Positions 33,819 through 43,700 of a stretch of 64,000 bases of DNA are shown one piece after another (the first letter of the stretch is position 1; the number at the start of each line of letters is the position of its first letter). This DNA comes from Granulicella pectinivorans (lineage in GTDB: Bacteria > Acidobacteriota > Terriglobia > Terriglobales > Acidobacteriaceae): assembly GCF_900114625.1 (NCBI RefSeq), contig NZ_FOZL01000001.1, positions 2,976,001 through 3,040,000 of the forward strand. The letters run 5' to 3'. The notes under the pieces are model-generated. The model was not told the DNA's origin, made no database searches, and saw only the letters and a program-made list of their open reading frames with translations. A program made the position numbers and the translations under genes.

Positions 33819-35342
33819 ATGTCCGTAAATTTGCATGGAAAGCCAATCAAAGTTTCAAGACGCATGTTTCTTCAGACGAGCGCTCTGAGTGCGGCGGTCG
33901 CAACACCGCTCATCGCATGGGGCGAAACCACCATCGATGAAAAGCGACCGATTCCGAGAGGTAAAGAAGAGTTTCTCCATGGCGCGGTCGAAGCAGGGCG
34001 CTGGATCCATGCAGCGCAAAAGGATTCACCCGAGGGGCGATATTGGCTGCCGGACCCAGACCATGCTGAGAAAGTCACCACCGTGTCCCCGGTGCAGGGT
34101 ATCTATAGCGGGAGCGCCGGGATTGTGCTTTTCCTGTTGCAACTGGCAAAGGAAACCGCTGATACGAATCTCCTTGAAGAGGCCAAACGAGGTGCGGACT
34201 ATCTCGTTCTCACCTGGTCCGATGTCCTGAAGGGCAAGGAGCGTATTCCTGGATCGAATCTGTCGTTCTACAACGGGCTTTCCGGCGTGGCCTTTGTTCT
34301 GGCGGAGATCTGGAAGGAGACAGGCGACGAGCGGTACCACCATGCCGCGTTGTCGGCAACACAAGCGATTGCCGATGCAGCCAAGCCCTCTACGAATGGC
34401 GTGACGTGGTCCACATCGCCTGGGATCGTTGCGGATGGCGGAGTGATCCTGTATCTGCTCTATGCATCGCGCGTATTCGATCGCAAACAGTATCGGGATA
34501 TTGCGGTAGCCGGCGGCAAACACTTACTCGTCCTTGCGGAACGTCAAGGAACGGATGGTGTTCGCTGGAAGGGCGTACAGCCAACCTTGCTCGGTCTTCC
34601 CGAGGAGACTTACTTTCCTAACTTTGAATTGGGCACCGCAGGTGTCGCCTACGTTCTCGCTCGTTTGCATGAGGAGACGGGTGACGGTCAATTCCTTGAA
34701 GCTGCAAAACGAGGCGCGGCTCATCTTCAGCAGATCGCGACCACGAGCGGTACAGGAGCGCTGATCCCATATCGCTATCCCGATCTTCAGGATGTCCACT
34801 ATCTGGGCTTCTGCCATGGTCCGGCAGGCACCGCGAGGCTCTTTTATCAGCTCTACAAGGTCACGGGAGATAAGTCGTACCTGGACTGGACGGAGAGGCT
34901 GGCACGCGGCGTTATCAATAGCGATATCCCCGCAAGTCAGACACCTGGATACTGGAATGTCGTTTGCCAATGCTGCGGGTCCGCGGGGATTACAGAGTTC
35001 TTTCTCGGCCTCTGGGCGGCAACGGGCAACACAGAGTACTACGCCTTTGCCAATCATCTGGCCGGGCAAACCTTGAGTCGTCACTCGAACTTCGACGGCA
35101 AGGGCTACCGCTGGTATCAGGCATGGACTCGCGTGAAGCCATGGGACGTCACGGCCGAAACCGGATACTCAATTGGCGCGGCAGGAGTCGGCACAGCGCT
35201 TCTTCACTCGTATCTTGCGCAGGCAGGGCGATTTGACACCATCGCTCTACCGGATAGCCCTTTTCCCAATCGTCGCTTGAGCGGCGTTGAGGCTCAGTCG
35301 GTAACGGCCGACTTGCACGATACGGATCGTTTTGGACCGTAA
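33819..35342 (+). CDS. Tat-exported LanC-like (alpha/alpha)6-barrel protein with all-Cys metal site
   Basis: A 507-residue protein. The N-terminus has a twin-arginine signal (SRRMFLQTSALSAAVATPLI). The body is a run of LanC-type helical repeats with GG/GxxG motifs (YSGSAGIVLFLLQLAKET, NGLSGVAFVLAEIWKETGD, GTAGVAYVLARLHEETGD, GVGTALLHSYLAQ). The LanC zinc site is altered: GFCHGPAG supplies C332, and CQCCGSAG (C383, C385, C386) stands where LanC has CHG-x-AG, so the His ligand is replaced by Cys. LanC enzymes join cysteine thiols to dehydrated residues, and eukaryotic relatives add glutathione; an exported homologue under Cys control suggests thiol or thioether chemistry outside the cytoplasm (inference). 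AAGGGG precedes the ATG. Confidence 0.75.
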   Translation: MSVNLHGKPIKVSRRMFLQTSALSAAVATPLIAWGETTIDEKRPIPRGKEEFLHGAVEAGRWIHAAQKDSPEGRYWLPDPDHAEKVTTVSPVQGIYSGSAGIVLFLLQLAKETADTNLLEEAKRGADYLVLTWSDVLKGKERIPGSNLSFYNGLSGVAFVLAEIWKETGDERYHHAALSATQAIADAAKPSTNGVTWSTSPGIVADGGVILYLLYASRVFDRKQYRDIAVAGGKHLLVLAERQGTDGVRWKGVQPTLLGLPEETYFPNFELGTAGVAYVLARLHEETGDGQFLEAAKRGAAHLQQIATTSGTGALIPYRYPDLQDVHYLGFCHGPAGTARLFYQLYKVTGDKSYLDWTERLARGVINSDIPASQTPGYWNVVCQCCGSAGITEFFLGLWAATGNTEYYAFANHLAGQTLSRHSNFDGKGYRWYQAWTRVKPWDVTAETGYSIGAAGVGTALLHSYLAQAGRFDTIALPDSPFPNRRLSGVEAQSVTADLHDTDRFGP

Positions 35343-35409
35343 GTCCGGCATCACTGGTCCGGTTACTACCATGGCGAAACTTCAACCAGCAGTCATTAGG
35401 AGAAGGCAA

Positions 35410-35853
35410 TTGAAAAACGCAAACAGCTTGTTCCGTAACTTCATCGTCGCATCCGCACTTGGTCTTGTCTCGCTTGCCGCACACGCTACCACGCTTCACC
35501 TTAAGGCGGATCTAAAGGCATCTTCAGAGGTTCCGGCGAAAGATAGCGCTGGCACAGGCACCTTGACGGGGACATTGGACACGGACACCAACGAATTCAA
35601 GTATCACGTTGAGTTCAACGGATTGACCGGACCCGCTGTGGCCGCGCATTTTCACGGACCAGCCGCCGAGGGAGCGAACGCGAAGCCCCAGTTGCCGATC
35701 AAGACCACACCGCTTGCCAGCCCGCTTGAGGGTAAGGCTACGTTGACTCCGGAGCAGGCCAAAGACCTCGCGGATGGCAAGTGGTACTTCAACTTGCACA
35801 CTACCGCCAATCCGGGTGGTGAGATACGTGGGCAGGTTACGAAATCGGAGTAG
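35410..35853 (+). CDS. exported CHRD-domain protein
   Basis: A 147-residue protein. The TTG at 35410 is chosen because AGGAGAAGG lies just upstream; it begins (M)KNANSLFRNFIVASALGLVS with cleavage near AHATT. The mature part is one CHRD domain (LHLKADLKASSEVPAKDSAG, then VAAHFHGPAAEGANA and a final PGGEIRGQVT). CHRD domains are small extracellular beta domains of unknown biochemical role, first seen in chordin. It follows the LanC-like gene by 67 bp and precedes a c-type cytochrome. Confidence 0.85.
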   Translation: MKNANSLFRNFIVASALGLVSLAAHATTLHLKADLKASSEVPAKDSAGTGTLTGTLDTDTNEFKYHVEFNGLTGPAVAAHFHGPAAEGANAKPQLPIKTTPLASPLEGKATLTPEQAKDLADGKWYFNLHTTANPGGEIRGQVTKSE

Positions 35854-35938
35854 TGGGTCGCAATGCGGTGTGCGGTAAGCAAGAATTTCTGCCGCACGCC
35901 GTGTTCGAAACCGGGCATGGAAACGAGGAAGAAATCGC

Positions 35939-36385
35939 ATGAATGGACGCTATGGTGTAGCGCTGCTCCTAGGTTGCGTCACCTTTGGTGTGGCCGCATT
36001 TGCAGCTACGCAGGGGCCAGGGAGCACAAGTGCGAAACACGAGGACGCAAAGGCCGCTTATCCGAGGCCAACCAATCTTAAGGTGTTGTCTAAGACGATC
36101 TCAGGCGAGGATCTGGATAAGCTGATGCATCGGTTCAAGGAGGATCTTGGCGTTCCCTGTGGTTATTGCCACGAAGAGAATCCCGAGACGAAGCAGATCA
36201 ACTACGCGTCGGACGAGAATCCCATCAAAGAGACGGCTCGCTTCATGATCAAGATGAACGAAGACATCAATACAAAATATCTCGGGCAACTGGGCGACCG
36301 GCGCTATGCGGAGCCGCTTACATGCGGCAACTGCCATCAGGGTCAAGTCGACCCTCCGACGTTCCAGCCGAAGGAGCAACGATGA
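35939..36385 (+). CDS. exported c-type cytochrome (two CxxCH motifs)
   Basis: A 148-residue protein with a signal peptide (YGVALLLGCVTFGVAAFAAT) and two haem-binding motifs, CGYCH (C74, C77, H78) and CGNCH (C129, C132, H133). The spacing and the NLKVLSKTISGEDLDKLMHR lead match the small photosynthetic-reaction-centre-cytochrome-like family common in Acidobacteriota. It probably carries electrons in the periplasm. The stop overlaps the ATG of the DsbD-N-like gene (ATGA at 36382). Confidence 0.85.
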   Translation: MNGRYGVALLLGCVTFGVAAFAATQGPGSTSAKHEDAKAAYPRPTNLKVLSKTISGEDLDKLMHRFKEDLGVPCGYCHEENPETKQINYASDENPIKETARFMIKMNEDINTKYLGQLGDRRYAEPLTCGNCHQGQVDPPTFQPKEQR

Positions 36386-36915
36386 TCACAAAGACGACCA
36401 TGAAGCCCAGGAAGGCAACCATACTACGGATACTCATCGGGGCTGCCATAGGGGCACCCGCATGTGTCACGGTAGCTCAGGCGCAGGGCCCGGTTCAGCC
36501 GGTCCAATGGTCGGCTGCGACGAAGCCCGCGGGCACGGTCGCACGGGGCGGTAAACTGTCGATCGAGCTTTCGGCTAGCGTGCAAACCGGCTGGCATGTG
36601 TATGGCTTCACCGAATCGCCCGGGGGGCCAATTCCTTTGAAGATCGCGATCGACGACAATCCGGTTCTCCTGGGTGCAGGAGCAATTTCGGGTACGGCCC
36701 CGGTTAAGAAACACGATGCAGCATTCGATCTCGATATCGAGTCTTACACCGGAGTGTTCACTCTTCGCGTGCCTGTGCAGGTTAAGGAGCATTCGGCATC
36801 GGGTAAGCAGGATGTATCTGTGGCGGTGCGGTTTCAAGCTTGCAGCGATCGTACTTGCCTGCCACCGAAGACTGTCCATGTTCCGGTTCCAGTGGAGGTC
36901 GTCGCTGGCAACTAG
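36382..36915 (+). CDS. DsbD N-terminal-domain-like periplasmic protein
   Basis: A 177-residue exported protein (signal peptide ending TVAQAQ) with an immunoglobulin-like domain like the N-terminal domain of thiol:disulfide interchange protein DsbD: GWHVYGFTESPGGPIPLKIA and the active-site loop FQACSDRTCLPPKTV with its Cys pair. In DsbD this domain takes electrons from the membrane domain and passes them to periplasmic partners. Here it stands alone, without the membrane and thioredoxin parts, and is translationally coupled to the cytochrome. It may be the reductant or partner of the nearby TlpA-like proteins. Confidence 0.8.
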   Translation: MITKTTMKPRKATILRILIGAAIGAPACVTVAQAQGPVQPVQWSAATKPAGTVARGGKLSIELSASVQTGWHVYGFTESPGGPIPLKIAIDDNPVLLGAGAISGTAPVKKHDAAFDLDIESYTGVFTLRVPVQVKEHSASGKQDVSVAVRFQACSDRTCLPPKTVHVPVPVEVVAGN

Positions 36916-36945
36916 TGTTGGGGATTGAGAAGATAAGATATCCCG

Positions 36946-36974
36946 TTGACAAATATTCAATGCAAGGATAAATT
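36946..36974 (+). promoter_or_regulatory. sigma70-type promoter for leaderless Cys leader
   Basis: TTGACA (36946-36951), 17 nt, TAAATT (36969-36974); the ATG of the leader is 7 nt beyond, at the expected transcription start. Confidence 0.7.
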
Positions 36975-36981
36975 CGAAGCT

Positions 36982-37059
36982 ATGCTATTCCTCACCAGTT
37001 TGAATTGTTGTTCGCCGCGGATCGTCGCTGGCGACTGGGGAATCATGTACTCTTCATAA
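36982..37059 (+). CDS. Cys-run leader peptide (25 aa) for cytochrome/TlpA operon
   Basis: A 25-codon ORF starting MLFLTSLNCCSPRIVAGD, with Cys-Cys at positions 9-10. It is preceded by a near-ideal promoter and followed by a strong terminator hairpin at 37099-37131. The first structural gene starts near 37339. Confidence 0.8.
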   Translation: MLFLTSLNCCSPRIVAGDWGIMYSS

Positions 37060-37098
37060 TCATTGCGTGATCGACAACGATCCCTTTGATTATCGATG

Positions 37099-37131
37099 AC
37101 CCGCTTGCCAGCCCTACTGGAGCGGGTTTTC
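37099..37131 (+). terminator. attenuator-type intrinsic terminator
   Basis: ACCCGCT-tg-CCAG ... CTGG-AGCGGGT followed by TTTC. It lies 40 nt after the leader stop codon and shares stem sequence with the attenuator at 31667-31703. The downstream reading frame happens to stay open back through this hairpin to 37096, but that frame is not the likely start. Confidence 0.8.
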
Positions 37132-37338
37132 TGTTGCTATCGATCGTCTGCGACCGATGTGCTCAGTGAAGCCAGCCCCTCAACGGGACGGGCATTCTTG
37201 TTTGTTAAAACCCGATCCCGGATCGTTCTCCTTTCACATACGGGATGGTTTGTCTTGAAAATCAAGATACAAAATATAACTGCCAATCAAACCTCGCGAC
37301 TTAGTCGCACTTACTTTCGGCGGCAGCGAGGTCGCGTC

Positions 37339-38796
37339 TTGAAGGCCGCGGGGAAACTCTGGAAGGACAAGTATCTCCATGTCAATACGATCAGTCTTTC
37401 GATGGTCGTGTTGGCGGGTACAACGCTTGGCTGGTTTGCGGTGGGCACACACGGGCAGATCGCGGTGCGTAACCAGGGATATGTGCCTTTCAGCGATGCT
37501 CCCATCAACTATCGATCCGAAGATCTCAGCGATCCCGTTGCCAAGCTCCAACAGCAGTTGAATCAAGGTGCGGCGACTTTACGGTACGAGCCGGAGCACG
37601 GCTATCTCCGATCCGTTCTCGATCTACTCCATGTGCCGATCGATTCGCAGACCCTCGTCTTTTCCAAGACGAGCTTTCAGTACAAGAAGATCTCCCCCGA
37701 GCATCCGCGTGCGCTCTACTTCAACGACGACGTCTACGTCGGTTCGGTTCACGAGGGCAAGGCGATTGAGATCGTTTCGTTCGATCCAAAGCAGGGAGCT
37801 ATCTTTTATCTGCTCGATGAGAACAAGGCAGAGAAGCCTGTTTTTCAGAGAGCGGAGTTGGATTGCACACAATGCCACATCGCTGCGGGAACACGGGGAG
37901 TTCCCGGTGTTCTCCTTCGATCGATCTATCCGACAGAGGCCGGAACTCAGGCACCCAGCAGCAAGTCGTTCATTACGGACCAGGAGAGCCCTCTCAAGGA
38001 GCGTTGGGGCGGATGGTATGTCACCGGCAAGCTAGGCGGTCAGCCGCAGATGGGCAATGCGATTGTTGCTTCCGAGAGCAAGCAGGTCTCTGCGCCGGAG
38101 GATCACGCTTCGGTTGCCCAACTCATCGCGCTCTCCCGGCCATTCGATGCCTCCACGTACCTGGCGCCTGATAGTGACGTGGTGGCGCATCTTGTGCTGG
38201 CTCATCAGACGCAGATGCACAACCTCATTACGCTTACGAACTATAAGACGAGAATCGCACTCTACACGCAGGCGAATCAGAATAAGCGTGACGGTATATC
38301 GGACGATGTGGCGTTGCCGGAGAATATACGGCGACAGTTTGAGAAGCCTGCAGAGCAGTTGGTGCGCTATCTGTTATTCGCAAACGAAGCGCCTCTCTCT
38401 GAAGCGGGAGGCGAACCGATCGCTGGCTCCTCGAGCTTTGCAAAGGACTTTGCGGCACGAGGCGTACGAGATGGCCATGGGCGTTCGTTGCGAGACTTCG
38501 ATCTCCATACGAGGATCTTCCGGTACCCATGCAGCTACCTGATCTATTCCGAGTCGTTCGACAGCCTGCCGGAGCCTGCCAGGGGATATGTCTATCACCG
38601 GCTCCTGGAGGTCTTGAGCGGTCAAGACCAGAGTCCCGACTTCGCGAAGCTGTCGGCAGAGAATCGCCGCGCCATTCTTGAGATTTTGCTTGCTACCAAG
38701 AAGGGCCTGCCGGAGGAATGGCAGGCCTATGCAAGATCCAACCACATCCGCGTTCAGATAGCGGGGAAGCATTCTCGTGCTCACACACAAGGATGA
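37339..38796 (+). CDS. membrane-anchored protein with one c-type haem motif
   Basis: About 485 residues. I place the start at TTG 37339, just before a single N-terminal transmembrane segment (ISLSMVVLAGTTLGWFAVGT); an earlier TTG at 37255 is possible. Conserved-looking blocks include PHARALYFNDDVYVGSVHEG-like sequence (here PEHPRALYFNDDVYVGSVHE) and a haem site CTQCH (C176, C179, H180) followed by GTRGVPGVLLRSIYP. Family members in Acidobacteriota are annotated only as haem-binding or cytochrome-like. It probably sits on the periplasmic face as an electron carrier. It is followed by a TlpA-like gene 38 bp later. Confidence 0.75.
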   Translation: MKAAGKLWKDKYLHVNTISLSMVVLAGTTLGWFAVGTHGQIAVRNQGYVPFSDAPINYRSEDLSDPVAKLQQQLNQGAATLRYEPEHGYLRSVLDLLHVPIDSQTLVFSKTSFQYKKISPEHPRALYFNDDVYVGSVHEGKAIEIVSFDPKQGAIFYLLDENKAEKPVFQRAELDCTQCHIAAGTRGVPGVLLRSIYPTEAGTQAPSSKSFITDQESPLKERWGGWYVTGKLGGQPQMGNAIVASESKQVSAPEDHASVAQLIALSRPFDASTYLAPDSDVVAHLVLAHQTQMHNLITLTNYKTRIALYTQANQNKRDGISDDVALPENIRRQFEKPAEQLVRYLLFANEAPLSEAGGEPIAGSSSFAKDFAARGVRDGHGRSLRDFDLHTRIFRYPCSYLIYSESFDSLPEPARGYVYHRLLEVLSGQDQSPDFAKLSAENRRAILEILLATKKGLPEEWQAYARSNHIRVQIAGKHSRAHTQG

Positions 38797-38834
38797 GCCA
38801 CTCAATGAAAGCCAACCGGAAAGGGAACACGACC

Positions 38835-40235
38835 ATGAAATCCATCTCGAGAGCTTCGGGACTTCTACTGATGTTTGCAAGCGTTGGCGCATCGGCGGCC
38901 TTCGCTCAAGCAACGAATCCTGCCATCGATGGCCGCTGGGATGCCAGCCTCAACAACCACGGAACGATCATTCCATTCCGGCTCGACATCTCCGGATCTG
39001 GTGCATCCTTGAAGGGGACGTTCTATAACGGGTTTGTTCCTTTCGACGGCACCACCAACGCGACTTTCCAGGATGGCAAGCTCGTCCTGAATATCGAGCA
39101 CTACCTCACCACAATCACGGCAACACTGAAGGACGGGCAGTTTACGGGGAACATCAATACGCAATCGCGAGGACCAGCCGCCGAGTATGACTTCCAGGCG
39201 ACGCGGCATGTGGATACAGTCTCGTCAGCCGCCAACGTTCCTTCGATCGCTGGATCCTGGATTATCCCGCTGGATGCTCCGACATCGAAGGGCGAGAAGG
39301 CATTCCGGTTTATCGTCGAACAACGTGGTGCTGAGGTCGCGGCCTCCATTCTGCGTGTTGATGGAGACACGGGGGCATACAGCGGCACGTATAAAGATGG
39401 CCGATGGGTGCTGAGCCATTTTGATGGATCGCGGCCCGGAGTGATTGAGGTCTCGCTCACGAAGGACGGAACGCTTGAGGTGCTGCAGAATGCGGCACGC
39501 GCGAAGAAGCCGGCAGAGCAGGCCACTGCAGGCGCTGGCGCGTACCAGACTGTGAGCGCCAGCAGCAATAACAAAAGCTACGGTGAAGAGACGGTGGACA
39601 GCCGGTACACGTCGAAGCTTGTCGCGTTCCGGGCCGACGTGGCGCTGGCCAAGGGTCTTCCCCAGCCGGAGAACTACGACACGCATACCACTGTTCGCGA
39701 CCCGAAGGAGAAGTTCGCTTTCAACTTTCCCGATGTAAACGGGAAGCTGGTCTCAAGCGATGATCCTCGCTTCAAGGACAAGGTTGTGCTCGCCATTGTG
39801 ACTGGCACATGGTGCCCGAACTGCCACGATGAGGCGCAATATCTTGTCCAGTTGGACAAGAAGTATCGCGACAAGGGCCTCGCCATCGTTGCTCTCGATT
39901 TTGAAGAGCCCGAGCAGCAGGGAAGTCTGGAGCGGGAGCGTGCATTTGTGAAGCAGTACGGGGTGGAGTACACCTACCTCATCGCGGGCGCACCGGCCGA
40001 GATGTGGGAAAAAGTTCCTCAAGCAGTCAACCTCAACACATGGCCCGCTACGATCTTCGTCGGTCGCGATGGACTGGTGAAGGGGATTCACTCCGGGTTT
40101 GCTTCTCCGGCAAGCGGCGAGTTCAATCAGCAGTTGCAGAAGGACTTCACCGCGAAGATTGAACAGCTTCTCGCGGAGAAGGCCAGCCAGCACGTCGCGT
40201 CTAGCTTAGATGGATCGAACAAGCCTGGAGAGTGA
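38835..40235 (+). CDS. secreted TlpA-like thiol-disulfide oxidoreductase (paralogue 2)
   Basis: A 466-residue exported protein highly similar along its whole length to the product of 31989-33368. Signal peptide MKSISRASGLLLMFASVGAS ending AAFAQ; N-terminal beta half with AIDGRWDASLNNHGTIIPFR and RVDGDTGAYSGTYKDGRWVL; thioredoxin domain with WCPNC (C327, C330) and NTWPATIFVGRDGLVKGIHS. AAAGGGA lies before the ATG at 38835. It shares an operon with a haem protein, which suggests electron flow between cytochrome and thiol chemistry. A third, more distant copy is at 60896-62209. Confidence 0.87.
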   Translation: MKSISRASGLLLMFASVGASAAFAQATNPAIDGRWDASLNNHGTIIPFRLDISGSGASLKGTFYNGFVPFDGTTNATFQDGKLVLNIEHYLTTITATLKDGQFTGNINTQSRGPAAEYDFQATRHVDTVSSAANVPSIAGSWIIPLDAPTSKGEKAFRFIVEQRGAEVAASILRVDGDTGAYSGTYKDGRWVLSHFDGSRPGVIEVSLTKDGTLEVLQNAARAKKPAEQATAGAGAYQTVSASSNNKSYGEETVDSRYTSKLVAFRADVALAKGLPQPENYDTHTTVRDPKEKFAFNFPDVNGKLVSSDDPRFKDKVVLAIVTGTWCPNCHDEAQYLVQLDKKYRDKGLAIVALDFEEPEQQGSLERERAFVKQYGVEYTYLIAGAPAEMWEKVPQAVNLNTWPATIFVGRDGLVKGIHSGFASPASGEFNQQLQKDFTAKIEQLLAEKASQHVASSLDGSNKPGE

Positions 40236-40404
40236 TCAAGCGAGCACATGATCGGAATGCTTCTACCCGCCGCGAGGCATCTCGCGGCGGGCAAATTCTT
40301 TGTGTCGCATTCTGCCCATTGAGATCCAAGTTAGGATCACAAACATTTGATGAACGTCCAAAATTTTCGTTGGAGCGCTCTCTTATATGTGATATATCTC
40401 ACTC

Positions 40405-40485
40405 ATGGGCAATATTCATAGAACGACGCTTGAGATCCATGGCAGATTCGTGTCAGCAGGAACTCGCTGTTGTTGTTGCGCCTAA
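40405..40485 (+). CDS. Cys-run leader peptide (26 aa) for TonB/peptidase operon
   Basis: A 26-codon ORF starting MGNIHRTTLEIHGRF and ending SAGTRCCCCA, with four consecutive Cys codons two codons before the stop. TTGGAG (40370-40375), 17 nt, TATATC (40393-40398), and the ATG 6 nt later. A terminator lies directly before the first gene (40697-40715). The rest of 40236-40724 holds no other gene. Confidence 0.8.
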   Translation: MGNIHRTTLEIHGRFVSAGTRCCCCA

Positions 40486-40696
40486 CTTTCTTCCCCATCT
40501 GATTTGATCCTGAAAGCAGTTGCAGCTGGCCCGCTTGTGGCATAGTGCACGGGTGTTCGCGAACTCGCGTCGCGCTGCCTGCAATTCATTCTGAAATCAA
40601 GTCATCCTTCTTTTTGCTCGCAGTCCGCTCGCAGGCTTCATGCCTTGCGCCAACGGCTTTCTATGCGCGTTGAACGGACCGCTACGCCCCTGCCCG

Positions 40697-40715
40697 CCGC
40701 ACGCTTTGCGGTTTT
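40697..40715 (+). terminator. attenuator-type terminator before TonB receptor
   Basis: CCGCA (40697-40701), loop CGCTT, TGCGG (40707-40711), then TTTTG. The short stem ends 9 nt before the ATG of the receptor and next to its GAGGA ribosome site, so it could act on transcription or translation. Confidence 0.5.
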
Positions 40716-40724
40716 GAGGATGGA

Positions 40725-43700
40725 ATGAAACGACTGAATTTATCCCGAGTTCTGCTGCTGCTTCTCTTTCTTGTGGGGGTAGGCGCATGGCCCGCTCTCG
40801 CTCAAACACTCACCAGCGCGACGATCACCGGCATCGTTACGGATACGAGCGGAGCGCTCGTGCCGAAGGCTTCGGTCAAGGCAACTCAGACGGAAACCGG
40901 TGCCGTGAATACGACAACTTCTAACGGCGCGGGCGAGTACCGCTTCCCGTTTCTTAATCCCGGGAGCTATCTGCTCACCGCGGAATCTGATTCGCTGAGC
41001 GCCAAGCCTGTGCGACTCCAACTCGCTGTGGGACAAGAACGTTCGGTGACGCTGAGGCTGGGGATATCTTCCGTGCAGCAGTCGGTTGAAGTGACCGACA
41101 CGGCGACTCTCCTGCAAACGGAGAACGCGAACAATGTCACCTCCTACAGCAAAGAGTATGTCGAAAACACGCCGGTCAATGGCGGCGATATCACCAACAT
41201 CGCGTTCAGCACACCGGGCATTCGTCTCAATGTAGGCGGGGGCAATACGAACTTCAATGTCAACGGACTGCCGTTCAGCTCGGTGCTGTTCACCGTGAAT
41301 GGCGCGGATATTGTCGAGCCTTATAACCTGAACAACAAGTCGGGCTCAAGCAACAACACGCTTGGCGCCAACGATGTATCCGAGGCATCGGTGATCACGA
41401 ACGCCTACAGTGCGCAGTATGGCCGCGAGGCGGGTGCGCAGGTGAACTACATCAGCAAATCCGGCGCAAACCAGTTCCATGGCAATCTCGTCGAGAACTA
41501 CAACAGCCAGATCTTCAATGCCAATGACTATTTCAACAATCAGTCCGGAACGCCGCGCGGACGCGCGGTCGCGAACCAGTATGCCGCGTCATTGGGTGGA
41601 CCTGTCTATATTCCGCACTGGGTCGACCTGCGCGACAAGCTGACGTTCTTCGTCAACACGGAAGGGCTGCGCTACGCTCTGCCAACCACCGGCGTCGTCT
41701 CGTTGCCTACGACAGCCTTTCAGCAGTATGTGCTCGCGAATGTTCCTGCCTCTGCTCTGCCTTACTATCAGCAGCTCTTCAAGGTCTATAACGGGGCGCC
41801 CGGCCTGAGCCGTGCTGTGAATGTGACGAATGGTAGCGGCCAACTGCAGGATGGTACCGGCAACCAGGGATGCGGCAATAAAGGCTTCTCTGGAACGGTT
41901 GTCCCGGGCGGAAGTGGCGCGATCTTCGGTGGTACTACCGGTCTGCCTTGCGCTGTCGCGTTTAGAACTACAGCCTCCAGCCTTAATACCGAGTATTACG
42001 TCGATGGACGTGTGGACTGGAACATCAATACGAAGCACAAGCTCTACTTCCACATCAGCCGTGACTACGGTGTACAGGCGAGCAGCACCAGTCCTCTGAA
42101 TCCCGTCTTCAATCAGGTGAGTCCGCAACCCTGGGTGATTCCGCAGGTGAACTACACCTACGTGATTACGCCGAAGATTGTGAACAACTTCATCTTGAAT
42201 GGCAATTACTACTCCGCTGTGACCGGGCCGACAGACTTCGCGGCAGCTCAGACCTTGCTTCCGCTCGCGTTCTCCTTCTCCGACGGCGGCGCCGGGAACA
42301 ACGGCTTGCAGACGGCATCGACATCAGTACCCAACGGTCGTCTCGGCCAGCAGCTTGGCATTATCGATGACTTCTCGTGGGAGCGTGGACGCCATACGCT
42401 TCAGTTCGGGGTGAACAACCGTAATAACCGCATCAGCAGCACGGCGAACAAGAGCGGGTCCGTGATCGGAACGTATGCCTTTGGTAGCCTTGCCGATTTT
42501 GCCAGCGGCAGCATCGTCGATTCGAAGAACCTGAACAGCTTCACGCAGGGTTTCCCTGTGCTTCCTTCCGTGCATATCCGGGTGGATTCACTTGGCTTCT
42601 ATGGCCAAGATGAGTGGAAGCTTCGCGACAATCTGAGCGTGACCTTTGGTGCACGTTTCGAGTACCAGGGCAATCCGTCGTGCAAGGAGAACTGCTATTC
42701 GCGTGCGAACACAGTATTCCTCGGTAGCGGATATTCCAATAGTGCCGCGACACCTTATAATGCGACTCTGCAGACCGGCATCAACAAAGATTTTCAGCAG
42801 TTTGAGGGTGTGATCACAGAACCTCGGTTCGGCTTCGCCTACTCCCCATTCGGCAAAGGGAAGACGGTTGTACGCGGAGGCATCGGACTCTTCGCCAATA
42901 CGATTGCTGCCAGCATTACAGCGAGTGTCTTCGGCAACGCCCCCTATAAGTTCACTCCGAAGGTGACGACGGGCTCGGTAGGCCTGAGCTCCAATGCAGG
43001 TAGCTCCCAGGCAAATGCTATTGCATCGGCCAATGCGTTTCAGAACGGGTTCGCCAATGGCAGCACATTTGCTCAGCTCTCGGCGGCTGTTCCCAACTTT
43101 TCACAGCCTACGCTCTACGTCAATCCAAACAAGTTCCATACGATCAAGGTGCTTGAGTGGAGCCTGGAGATCGAACATCCGCTGACAACTCACGACGTTG
43201 TTTCAGCCACGTACAGCGGCACACACGGCTACAACGAGCCGCTGACTAACTCCGCCGCCAACGGCTCTTCTACAAGCGGTTTCGGTGGGCTGGCCAAGAC
43301 CAATCCCGATCCTCGCTTTTCGACGGTTTCGCAGATCTATGACACCGGATACTCCTGGTACAACGGTCTGACCCTGCTGGAGCGGCATGCCTTCCGCTAT
43401 CACTTCCAGGGACAGATCAGCTACACCTGGAGCAAGGCGCTTGCGCTAACCACCATCTACAACCCAACCGCATACTCGGTTGGAACGCTGACGCCAACTG
43501 GCAGCGTAACGGACAACTATGGACCGACGAACTTCGACACTCGTCATAACCTCTCTGCCGATCTTGTGTACTCCACACCGAAGTTCAGCAACCATCTGTT
43601 GAATCGCACCGTGGGCGGATGGAAGACGGGCAGCAAGCTTTATCTCTATAGCGGACGTCCGTTCACCGTGACAGACACCGGCATCAACGGGAGCACGCAC

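Noticed and set aside
37096..37338. Open frame upstream of the haem-protein gene, starting MTRLPALLERVFCCYRSS and including Cys-Cys
   Set aside because: It runs directly through the terminator hairpin at 37099-37131 and lacks a ribosome site. The Cys-Cys comes from the terminator tail (TTTTCTGTTGCT). I kept the TTG at 37339, just before the membrane segment, as the start.
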